This document shows, piece after piece, positions 52,669 through 60,985 of a stretch of DNA of 64,000 bases. A program made the translations under genes and the position numbers. Position 1 is the first letter of the stretch. Each line of letters opens with the position of its first letter. Origin of the DNA: UBA1140 sp964573285 (GTDB taxonomy: Bacteria; Campylobacterota; Campylobacteria; Campylobacterales; Sulfurovaceae); NCBI GenBank assembly GCA_964573285.1, contig CAZNJD010000025.1, forward strand, positions 1 to 64,000. The letters run 5' to 3'. Under the pieces are notes generated by a model. It ran no database searches. It saw only the letters and a list, made by a program, of their open reading frames with translations, and had not been told where the DNA came from.

Positions 52669-53299
52669 TTCTATCCTTACCTATAATTTTACGAATATTT
52701 TTAATGTAGGTTCGTAGAGCTGTATCACTTGGGTCTTCATCAAAATCCCACAACTCTTTATAAATCCTATCATGAGATATAACCTCATCTTGTTGTTTCA
52801 TAAAGAGTTTAAACAGAGCAGACTCCTTATTCCCTAGTGTTTCAGCTTTACCATCTACTATTAACTCATTTGATTTTGTATTATATGCAATATTTACTCC
52901 GATAGTTATAAGGTCACTTGCTTCATGAAAAAAACCTCTGCGAAGTAGTGTCTCTATACGAATTAGCAACTCTTTGAGTACAAAAGGTTTTCGTATATAA
53001 TCATCGCAACCACTTTTAAAACCTTTTTCTAAATCATCTACACCATTTAGTGAGGTGATAAAGATAGATGGAGCTACCACACCATTATCTCTAGCCTCTT
53101 TTAGAACAGTAAACCCATCAACACCAGGAATATTCACATCTAATAAAAGTAAATCATATTTACTCTCATATAATTTATCTTGGGCCTCATACCCATCATA
53201 TGCATTATCTACCTTATAACCTTCATCTTCTAAAAAATCTGTTATTGTATCATTAAGATTAGCATCATCTTCAAGTAATAATATTTTTGCTTTGGACAT
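52622..53299 (-). CDS. OmpR-family response regulator
   Basis: A 225-residue regulator with a receiver (LLLEDDANLN acidic pair, phospho-Asp54 in LLLLDVNIPG, Thr/Ser in FITSLN, Lys in YIRKPF) and a C-terminal winged helix (ALRTYIKNIRKIIGKD...VSIKKQGYKF). The start is ATG 53299 with AGGAG 6 bases upstream; the TTG just before it would leave too little spacing. It overlaps the kinase gene and lies 48 bases after the SEDS gene on the same strand, so read-through from the kinase/phosphatase module is plausible. Confidence 0.95.
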   Translation of the reverse strand: MSKAKILLLEDDANLNDTITDFLEDEGYKVDNAYDGYEAQDKLYESKYDLLLLDVNIPGVDGFTVLKEARDNGVVAPSIFITSLNGVDDLEKGFKSGCDDYIRKPFVLKELLIRIETLLRRGFFHEASDLITIGVNIAYNTKSNELIVDGKAETLGNKESALFKLFMKQQDEVISHDRIYKELWDFDEDPSDTALRTYIKNIRKIIGKDRIVSIKKQGYKFTSQQ

Positions 53300-53347
53300 C
53301 AAACACTCCTCTATTTAAATATCAAAAAATATTATATCATAATTCCC

Positions 53348-55483
53348 CTATCTTCTATTGATATGCTTAATATAATTTAAATTAAAAACAACAATAAACA
53401 GATATAACATTAAAAATAGAACCAAAATACCTTTAGCATAGGTCAAAAATGGTAAAGGAACATCTGTTAATGGTATAATTTGTAATACAGAAGCCATATT
53501 TATAATAAAATATGAGAGCATATAAGCTATAAAGACACTATTAATCCCATATATAAATTTAAATACTTCATTCTCTTTACTATATAGTTTCATAGATTTT
53601 CCAAATGATAGAGATAGTAGCATAAGAGCAAATAATAGTGTTAAAACTCCAATATGTCCAAATATATTACTAAAAAATGCAAATATAAAATCCGTATGTA
53701 TTGCAGGAAGAGGAAGAAAATTATTATTAATAAAATCAGATGGTAAAAAAGAGCTATTCTTGATTAGGAAAAGCCCTCTCGCCACTTGTTCATATCTATA
53801 TAAAAAATATTGGGTAGAGGGTTCTATACCTTGGGCAAATGGATTTGTCCACATTGCAAATCGTATATTATCTTTTAATTCTAAATGATAAAATCCAATC
53901 ATTAATAATGCTATAACTCCAACCCCAAGAGCTATCCATCTCTTTTTAATTACAAAGTTATCTTTGAAAAGTATAAATAAAATACTCAAAGCCAAAGCTA
54001 CTTGCAAGATAGAACCTTTGTCTTTGACGATAAATATTGTACCTAACAAAAGTATAAAAAATAGAGATAGAAATCCCATATATATACCTTTATATTTTCC
54101 AAAAGAGTGATGAAAAAGTAGAGTAATCAAAAGAAATATAAAGAGTTTAGTACTCTCTATAAATACCATTCCTTGTCCCTCTTTGATTAGTCCAACTATA
54201 GAGAGTATAAATATCGTTACCAATAAAAAGATACTTGCAAATATAATATGTTTGTATATATCATTGTTTATATACTCTTTGGAACTCTCTATAAATAGAT
54301 AACTCTTTCCATTTTTTAAAAAAATTGCAAATAGCATAAATATAGCAAATATAAAAATCTGTTCACCTAAAAATACACCCATAGATTTTGGGATTGAGGC
54401 TATATGTGTAGAAGAGTATATATAATCTTTAAATACAAATAAAAATATTATAAGCATTATAGTATATATGCTTATAGCAATAGTAGAACTTTTGATTATA
54501 TTTTTAGATGAATATAATAGATAAACTACTCCTCCAAATATTAGCATCATAAAATATACAACTATTTCAGTAAATAGACTACCTTTAGCATAGATATTAA
54601 ACTGATAAAAATACATAATTGTAAAATTGATATATGATGCTAAAAATAGAAATGCTAAAATAATTGTAAAATATAAAATAGGATGAATAATAGCCCAGTG
54701 ATTATCACCTTTGGCATATTGTGTTAATTTTTTGATTATATAAAATAAGATAAAAGCAAAAGAGAAAAATATAATTGTAGTAGCTAACCATAACCAAAGA
54801 ATACTAGTTGTATGTACTCCTTTTTTGACTCCTACAACTATATCAGGATAGGTTGTTGTGGTATATAGATAAAACATATTGACAGGCGAATATAGATGTA
54901 ATGATACATTATCTAGAATAATAACATTACCTTTTTTATATATTTTATAATTAGAGTAACCAATTCTTATAAAATCTCCATTTTTAATTTTAATTTTATT
55001 TATATATTTATCACTTTTTTTAGAACTTAGTTCTAGCTTCTCCTTGATACTATTTTCTGTAGGAGATATATTCTGTAAAAGTATGTTATTTACAATAGCT
55101 TTTCTCTTGTCTGTAATTAACTCCAACTTACCAATATAATTACTATTACTACTTAAATCCAATAATAAATGACTATTTACAGCTAATTTATTTGTTAAAT
55201 AGGTTGTATGGCTATCTTCATCTCCACTACCTATAATAATAGATTTTTGATTATTGATAGGAAACTCATAATAATCAACAAAACTAATTTTTTTGTTAAA
55301 TGATAAATCAAAATATAGCAAGGATATGATAATCCATGCCAAAAACATCAAAATAGCTATCAAGACTCCATAAGCCCCTCTACTTGTACTATCTCTTTTT
55401 CTAATATCTATATATATTTTGGTGAAAAACCATACAAATGCTACTAAAAAAGCTAAAATTGCTAATGATATAATGAAATACAA
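53348..55483 (-). CDS. SEDS-family (RodA/FtsW) protein with large N-terminal extension
   Basis: A 711-residue membrane protein. Its C-terminal 330 residues have SEDS glycosyltransferase marks: VFIESTKLFIFLLI, KDKGSILQVAL, LPAIHTDFIFAF (catalytic-type Asp598), and IIPLTDVPLPFLTYAKG. SEDS enzymes polymerise peptidoglycan from lipid II. The usual EExG after the Asp is replaced by SNIFG. The N-terminal half has two helices, a beta-rich soluble domain (about 65-215) and several more helices. Starts with TTG and GGAG. It lies 13 bases after the Ser/Thr kinase gene, implying phospho-control of a wall polymerase, which needs a partner PBP that is not here. Confidence 0.85.
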   Translation of the reverse strand: MYFIISLAILAFLVAFVWFFTKIYIDIRKRDSTSRGAYGVLIAILMFLAWIIISLLYFDLSFNKKISFVDYYEFPINNQKSIIIGSGDEDSHTTYLTNKLAVNSHLLLDLSSNSNYIGKLELITDKRKAIVNNILLQNISPTENSIKEKLELSSKKSDKYINKIKIKNGDFIRIGYSNYKIYKKGNVIILDNVSLHLYSPVNMFYLYTTTTYPDIVVGVKKGVHTTSILWLWLATTIIFFSFAFILFYIIKKLTQYAKGDNHWAIIHPILYFTIILAFLFLASYINFTIMYFYQFNIYAKGSLFTEIVVYFMMLIFGGVVYLLYSSKNIIKSSTIAISIYTIMLIIFLFVFKDYIYSSTHIASIPKSMGVFLGEQIFIFAIFMLFAIFLKNGKSYLFIESSKEYINNDIYKHIIFASIFLLVTIFILSIVGLIKEGQGMVFIESTKLFIFLLITLLFHHSFGKYKGIYMGFLSLFFILLLGTIFIVKDKGSILQVALALSILFILFKDNFVIKKRWIALGVGVIALLMIGFYHLELKDNIRFAMWTNPFAQGIEPSTQYFLYRYEQVARGLFLIKNSSFLPSDFINNNFLPLPAIHTDFIFAFFSNIFGHIGVLTLLFALMLLSLSFGKSMKLYSKENEVFKFIYGINSVFIAYMLSYFIINMASVLQIIPLTDVPLPFLTYAKGILVLFLMLYLFIVVFNLNYIKHINRR

Positions 55484-55496
55484 AATTTCTCCATTT

Positions 55497-57221
55497 CTAT
55501 TTAATACTATAAATTGATGTCACTTTAAATCCATTGTTGGTATATTTAAGTGTCATTCTAACTTTGCTTGTTCCTTTTGCTATCTTACCATTAGCTGAAA
55601 CTACTCTATATTGTATTGTTTTTTGTATATTAAAATATTCTATACCATTTTTTTGATACTTATTTAAAATATCAAAAGATATTAATTTAAATTCTCGTTG
55701 TACCCATTTTTTGTTATATCTTAATTTATCTCTATATATATCTCTATGTGTTATATTTCTCCAACTAAAATATTTATCTATATGATAATCATAATATGAC
55801 AATAAATTAGTAATAGAGTTCCCTTCTGATGATTTCATAAAAGCTAATAGAAAATTCCTAATCTCTCCTCTATTAGATATTGGAGTATATTTTTTATCGC
55901 TTAAAGGAGGTAGTGTTCCTGCTTGTATCATTGTACCTAATGATATAGTATTAGGATTTTTAGGTATTAATGTTGGTTTTGGTGTAGCTACAATTTCTAT
56001 ACTTTCATCTTCCTTGATTTTGCTATCCTCTTCTACTCTTTTCTCTTTTTCTACTTCATCTTCACTCAATTCTGGTATTGATAGTGGTTTAATCTCTTGT
56101 TTTATCTCTTCCTCTTCTGCTTTATCTTTTTTATCAATAGTTGATACCTCTATTTGAGTTTTTTGTTGTACAGTTTTAGTATTTTCCTTATTATCTTTGA
56201 TAATCTTATAAGCATATCCTCCTAATCCCAACAGAGTAATGGATAGTACCAAAGCTATAATATTAAACCATGATTTTGATTTAGAACTCTCTTTTTTGGG
56301 TTCTTCTTTTATCTCTTTGTTGCTTGGCTGAGTTATTTGATTTGAATTAAGTAATTTCTCAATATCTTTTAAATCTTGAAATCTATCCTCTGGAGCAATT
56401 TCCGTCATTTTTCGTAAAATACCTTTGAAATTGTCATCAATATCCAATCTATCTATAGTGGTCTGAAATTCATTATCATTTATCAATCTATCTGTAATAT
56501 TAGGTAAAGTCTCCTCATCCTCGGCAAGTACCCTACATATAGTCATACCTATAGAATAAATATCACTAAATTTACCAATAATTGCTTTTTGGTTACCACT
56601 TAGTTCAGGAGGTGTATATATAGGACTTTGAAATGCTGTTACTGTAGTTAATTGATTATCTACATAAGTTCTATTGGTAGTAAAATCTATTAGTTTATAG
56701 ATACCATCTTTGGTACGCATAATATTAGAAGGTTTAATATCTCTATGAAGTATATTTATATCATGTATTTTTTCTATTCCACTACTTATCTGTAGAAGTA
56801 AATCTTTGGCTTCATCTTCTGTAAAGGGAGGTACTCTTTTGAGATATTTATCCAAATCAACTCCATCTATAAATTCCATCACAGAATATAGAGTATTATT
56901 ATCTTCAAAATACCCATAAGCCTCAACTATATTTTTGTCTCTAATCTTCTGTAAGATATTAACCTCTGAGATAATATCATCTTTGATTTTGGCAAAAATC
57001 TCTTTAGCCTCTGCTTTATTATATACACTCTGCCCATCTCTATGTCTAAAAGAAAAATCCCTAGAAAATAGCTCTTTGATTACAAACAGTGCATTTAATC
57101 TATGTATATCTTCTACTAGATATACAATACCAAAACCACCTTGCCCTAAAACTTTGATTATCTTATAGTGTCCACCTATCTTATATCCTATAGCTAAATG
57201 CTCATTACTCTGATTTGTCAT
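55497..57221 (-). CDS. Transmembrane Ser/Thr protein kinase
   Basis: A 574-residue Hanks-type kinase. Residues 20-290 form the kinase domain: Gly loop GQGGFG (26-31), VIK (Lys49), HRDIKPSN with Asp161, and the metal motif as DFT at Asp179 instead of DFG. PPEL replaces the usual APE, and SDIYSIGM follows. After an acidic juxtamembrane linker comes one helix (IIALVLSITLLGLGGYAY, about 320-337), a Lys/Glu-rich stalk and a C-terminal periplasmic domain of about 140 residues, probably NTF2-like. AGGAG precedes the ATG. It lies 3 bases from the phosphatase gene. Confidence 0.92.
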   Translation of the reverse strand: MTNQSNEHLAIGYKIGGHYKIIKVLGQGGFGIVYLVEDIHRLNALFVIKELFSRDFSFRHRDGQSVYNKAEAKEIFAKIKDDIISEVNILQKIRDKNIVEAYGYFEDNNTLYSVMEFIDGVDLDKYLKRVPPFTEDEAKDLLLQISSGIEKIHDINILHRDIKPSNIMRTKDGIYKLIDFTTNRTYVDNQLTTVTAFQSPIYTPPELSGNQKAIIGKFSDIYSIGMTICRVLAEDEETLPNITDRLINDNEFQTTIDRLDIDDNFKGILRKMTEIAPEDRFQDLKDIEKLLNSNQITQPSNKEIKEEPKKESSKSKSWFNIIALVLSITLLGLGGYAYKIIKDNKENTKTVQQKTQIEVSTIDKKDKAEEEEIKQEIKPLSIPELSEDEVEKEKRVEEDSKIKEDESIEIVATPKPTLIPKNPNTISLGTMIQAGTLPPLSDKKYTPISNRGEIRNFLLAFMKSSEGNSITNLLSYYDYHIDKYFSWRNITHRDIYRDKLRYNKKWVQREFKLISFDILNKYQKNGIEYFNIQKTIQYRVVSANGKIAKGTSKVRMTLKYTNNGFKVTSIYSIK

Positions 57222-57224
57222 ACA

Positions 57225-58604
57225 CTATTCTCCTTTTTTAATTAGGTTATGAGTCTGTTCTATTAAATTACTATCTACAGAACTAAGAAAATTCAAAATA
57301 AAAAAGGTCAAAGATGAAATTAATAGTATAATTATCAACATATTTTTTAAATAATTAATTCTCTCAACCATTATCTGTTTTTTTGATTTTTTTCTATTTG
57401 TTGTATAGCCACTACTATAATTTGTATCATCAATCTCTTCTTCATCTTCATACTCTTCATAGATAGTCTCTATAGTATTATTATTGCTTTTTGAACTATA
57501 TCTAATCATTGTTACATTATCAGTAGGAATTGAGTTATATATATCCTCTTTTAACTTATATAGTGTTTTCTCAAAAACATCTCTAGTTACAACTATTTTT
57601 TCCCAAAAACCATCACTACATAAAAATAGTTTACTATTTTGATACAAAATGGATTGTTGTACAAATATATTCTCTTTTCTTAGATTTTTTTTGCCTAAAA
57701 CAAAAGCCAAAATATTTTTTTTATATACTTCTTTCTCCTCTTTTGTAATCTTGTTAGCACGATATAGTACCTCTCGCATAGAGTGATCTTGGGTTATCTG
57801 TTTAATCTTAAAATCACTATCCATCTGATATATACGGCTATCTCCAATATGTGCTGTATATAAATTCATATTATCTACAATAAATGCTATACTTAAAGTT
57901 GTTCCCATCATATCTACATTATTTTGAGCCATATATTGTAATATTTTTTGGTTTGCATTATAGATACTATTTCTTAAAAAATTTAATATAGATTGATGAG
58001 TTGATTGATGCTTATAAAGATTTTTTCCAAACTGTTCTACAATAAAATCAACTGCTATTTTACTAGCTATTTCACCACTTTTTGCACCACCTACACCATC
58101 AGCGACTATCAATACAACACTATTATCTAACTCCAAAACAGCTAAATAGTCCTGATTTTTAACTCTTGTTAATCCTAGTGTAGAGAACTCTTCTATTTTA
58201 TAATCTTTATTTTCAATAACATCTTCTATTATATCTCTTGGTTCAAAATCAAAAATAGATAAAAGTATTTTAGGATTACACTCTCTTTTGGCTCTATCTT
58301 TTTGTAGTACCATATTTAGAAATTGATAAATTCTAGGCTGTTTGATACTTTTAGAGGATAACTCTCCTCTATATTTAGAGTTAGAAATATCATAATAGAG
58401 ATATAACCCCAAAATATATACTATAGTATCTTTTTCTATAGTTTTATATATCTCATCTATTATAGTATCATTAGTAGATAGTTTTATAACTTTTATAGCT
58501 ATATTTGTTTTACTAGAAAAATTTATATCTCTAAAAGATTTTGTAGGAGTACCTGTTTTAATCCACTCTTTGAGATACTCTTCTATATCTTCTATAATAT
58601 TCAT
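57225..58604 (-). CDS. PP2C-family protein phosphatase with C-terminal membrane anchor
   Basis: A 459-residue protein. An N-terminal helical region of about 135 residues precedes a PP2C domain (about 140-370). Metal/phosphate motifs are LTRVKNQDY, VLIVADGVGGAKSGEIAS, MGTTLSIAF, AHIGDSRIYQM, ITQDHSM and LFLCSDGFWE. A Lys-rich segment and one C-terminal helix (MLIIILLISSLTFFILNFL) would tether it to the membrane near the kinase. GAGG precedes the ATG. It probably reverses phosphorylation by the adjacent kinase. Confidence 0.93.
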   Translation of the reverse strand: MNIIEDIEEYLKEWIKTGTPTKSFRDINFSSKTNIAIKVIKLSTNDTIIDEIYKTIEKDTIVYILGLYLYYDISNSKYRGELSSKSIKQPRIYQFLNMVLQKDRAKRECNPKILLSIFDFEPRDIIEDVIENKDYKIEEFSTLGLTRVKNQDYLAVLELDNSVVLIVADGVGGAKSGEIASKIAVDFIVEQFGKNLYKHQSTHQSILNFLRNSIYNANQKILQYMAQNNVDMMGTTLSIAFIVDNMNLYTAHIGDSRIYQMDSDFKIKQITQDHSMREVLYRANKITKEEKEVYKKNILAFVLGKKNLRKENIFVQQSILYQNSKLFLCSDGFWEKIVVTRDVFEKTLYKLKEDIYNSIPTDNVTMIRYSSKSNNNTIETIYEEYEDEEEIDDTNYSSGYTTNRKKSKKQIMVERINYLKNMLIIILLISSLTFFILNFLSSVDSNLIEQTHNLIKKGE

Positions 58605-58609
58605 AACTC

Positions 58610-60364
58610 TTATACCTCAATAGTAAACTGTACTAGAGGTCTATATCTATAACCTTTATTGATAATATCTATTGTCAGATTTCTCAATTCATTATTGGGT
58701 ATAAGTAGTGAGTTATTTGTATCTTCTAATATATATTTTTGAGAAATAGAAGAGATTTCTAATATATAATATCTAGCGTCAAGTTTATTTTCTATAAATA
58801 ATCCTTCATTGGTATTTTTGAAAATAATTGGTTTACTTGAGATTGCTCTACCTAAAATATCACTATGTTTTTCATATACTTTACTACCCCATTTGAAATT
58901 CCTACCTTTTGGTCTCTCTACAAAACAGTCTATAATAGTTCCTCTATTTGATATTCTAAATGCTGTTCTATTCAAACTAAACTCTTTTTCGAAATTACTA
59001 ATAAGAAAAGATGAATAACTCAATAACACCCCTTTATCATCAAAAGATATATTACAATCATTAAACTCTATCTCTTTAACCTTGAAAGTAAAACTCTCTT
59101 CTTGTCTAATAGTTTGTGTTGTTTGGTCACTTATATCTAATTCATCTTCTGAAAAACTTGTTTTTAAATCATCTTCTATTCCGATATTATTGATTTCAAC
59201 CGTTGTATATATCTGATTATCTAAATTTATATCTTCTATATAATTATCTGTAGGCTCTTTATATATACTACTCTCGTCCAATTTCCAAAAAGTATCTTCA
59301 AAGTTGATAAATCTTAAATTTGAATTACTATGATTAACAAAAGTTATCTCTTCTTTTGCTAAATCTATAGATATATCACCAATAATATCACAATCTCTTA
59401 ACTCATGATGATATTCACCACCTACAATAATCTTTTCTCCATTTTTATAGATTAAAAGTAGCTTCACAAATTTTAACTCTTTGTCTCTAGGAACGAAAAA
59501 TGACTTCATATAAATTTTAGTCTCTCTATCTACTATATCTATCTTCTTTTGGGGTGCATATTTACTATTTTCTGTCAAAGAAAATATAAACTTATCTTCA
59601 ATCTTTGACTCTATTGTGATAACCTTAAGAGTTTTATCTAATTCAAAGCTTAGATTTTCTTCTTGGAAATCAAAATCTTCTAAATCAGAACCTATATCAT
59701 AATCTGTTGAAGTAAATTTATTGGTATCATAGAAATCCATATCAATTCCCTCATCTGATTTGATAACCAAAAAACCTCTTTTTAATTTATGTGTCAAGAT
59801 ATTTGAATTTCCATATATCATACCACTCTCTTCTCTTATAGGTTGATTATTTAGATAAAAGCCTACTCTATTTGAGCTATTTATATTAAATCTAAGTCCT
59901 ATTAGATAGATTTTTTGCTCTTCCCCTTTTGAGTCTCTATCTAAATCTTTTTTGAGTTTTGCTACATCAAAAATATCTGATAACTCCTCGGTTGTATTTA
60001 GATTATATATATCAAAATTTGGAATATTCTTTCTAACTTGTGACTCTATAAACTGCTCTATCTTTTCTGATATGCTATGAGTCCTCATTTTTTTAATTAA
60101 ACTATCTCGTATCTCTTTTGCAGTTTCTCTTGGTATATAAAATATAACTGATACTATACCCTCTTGTAACCAATCATCTAAAATATCTTTTATCCCATGA
60201 CAACCATCATCTCCAAATATAAAACTAAAGATATTTCTACTTCCCTCCCACATATTTTTTGCTATATAATTTATGTCTCTTTTCTTATTATCTAATACAC
60301 AGTTTGTCACATCCAAAGTATCTACAAAGAGTATATTTTCTGGAAATTCAAAAATATTTGCCAC
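58610..60364 (-). CDS. Unknown 584-residue protein heading the kinase/phosphatase operon
   Basis: The GTG start has AAGGAT 7 bases upstream. The protein is acidic, without signal peptide or membrane helix, so probably cytoplasmic. The first 150 residues are alpha/beta (ENILFVDTLDVTNCV, IVSVIFYIPRETA), followed by beta-rich segments of repeated form: ESKIEDKFIFSLTENS, KFVKLLLIYKNGEKI, FKVKEIEFNDCNISF and IIDCFVERPKG. No FHA signature or catalytic motif was found. It is 5 bases upstream of the phosphatase, so it likely acts with the kinase system, perhaps as substrate or scaffold. Family not recognised. Confidence 0.8.
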   Translation of the reverse strand: MANIFEFPENILFVDTLDVTNCVLDNKKRDINYIAKNMWEGSRNIFSFIFGDDGCHGIKDILDDWLQEGIVSVIFYIPRETAKEIRDSLIKKMRTHSISEKIEQFIESQVRKNIPNFDIYNLNTTEELSDIFDVAKLKKDLDRDSKGEEQKIYLIGLRFNINSSNRVGFYLNNQPIREESGMIYGNSNILTHKLKRGFLVIKSDEGIDMDFYDTNKFTSTDYDIGSDLEDFDFQEENLSFELDKTLKVITIESKIEDKFIFSLTENSKYAPQKKIDIVDRETKIYMKSFFVPRDKELKFVKLLLIYKNGEKIIVGGEYHHELRDCDIIGDISIDLAKEEITFVNHSNSNLRFINFEDTFWKLDESSIYKEPTDNYIEDINLDNQIYTTVEINNIGIEDDLKTSFSEDELDISDQTTQTIRQEESFTFKVKEIEFNDCNISFDDKGVLLSYSSFLISNFEKEFSLNRTAFRISNRGTIIDCFVERPKGRNFKWGSKVYEKHSDILGRAISSKPIIFKNTNEGLFIENKLDARYYILEISSISQKYILEDTNNSLLIPNNELRNLTIDIINKGYRYRPLVQFTIEV

Positions 60365-60514
60365 AATTTATCCTTTTTATTTTTATATCAATTCATTATT
60401 ACTTTTTTGTAATAGTAGCAATATATTCTGAAGTTTTTATCAAAATACTCAATGCTATAGATACAATTAAAAATATACTATTCCAAAAATAAGTAATATT
60501 TCTATATCCACTAA

Positions 60515-60949
60515 TTAGCGAATAGTTCTCATTCTCTTAACTCCCAAACGATAAATTTTAGAAGCTTTATTATCTTGACTATAAGGTTCACAAACTACAA
60601 CCTCTGCTTGTTGCAAAGCATACTCTCTATTATACTCCTCTCCACTAAGATTAGCCGAAGAGCTATAAAAGACTTTTAATCTATCTAATAGAAGATTATG
60701 CTTACTCTGTTTTACTACACGAAAAGAGTCTCCACTTGGCATAATAAATGTAGTCCGTTTAGAACGCCTAATGTGATTTTTATATTTTTGTGGAACTCTT
60801 ATAAATGTTTTTAGAGTTTTTAATGAATTTACAACTCTTATATAGCATTTATTAGGAGGTCGTTTTTTTGCTATATCTATTTTGGAACTATCTTGCGAGA
60901 CAAAACCTATAGTTGTATCTGTTGGAGTTAGATATAGAGATTTTTTCAT
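60515..60949 (-). CDS. Short Sua5/YciO/YrdC-family protein
   Basis: A 144-residue protein with the YrdC core: LTPTDTTIGFVSQD, an RPPNKCYIRVV strand, RVPQKYKNHIRRSKRTTFIMP, and FYSSSANLSGEEYN. TsaC/Sua5 make threonylcarbamoyl-AMP for tRNA t6A. At 144 residues it is shorter than TsaC (about 190), as seen in Campylobacterota. Whether it makes TC-AMP or another product is unknown. It sits 36 bases upstream of nothing functionally related: carB lies before it on the same strand, with a short gap. Confidence 0.82.
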   Translation of the reverse strand: MKKSLYLTPTDTTIGFVSQDSSKIDIAKKRPPNKCYIRVVNSLKTLKTFIRVPQKYKNHIRRSKRTTFIMPSGDSFRVVKQSKHNLLLDRLKVFYSSSANLSGEEYNREYALQQAEVVVCEPYSQDNKASKIYRLGVKRMRTIR

Positions 60950-60985
60950 TTTAATTATTATAAAGGGCTAATTATAACCCTTACT

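Noticed and set aside
53348..60364. Type VI secretion regulatory module (PpkA/PppA)
   Set aside because: Kinase and PP2C pairs occur there, but no Tss structural gene, FHA protein or VgrG is nearby, and the linked gene is a SEDS polymerase.
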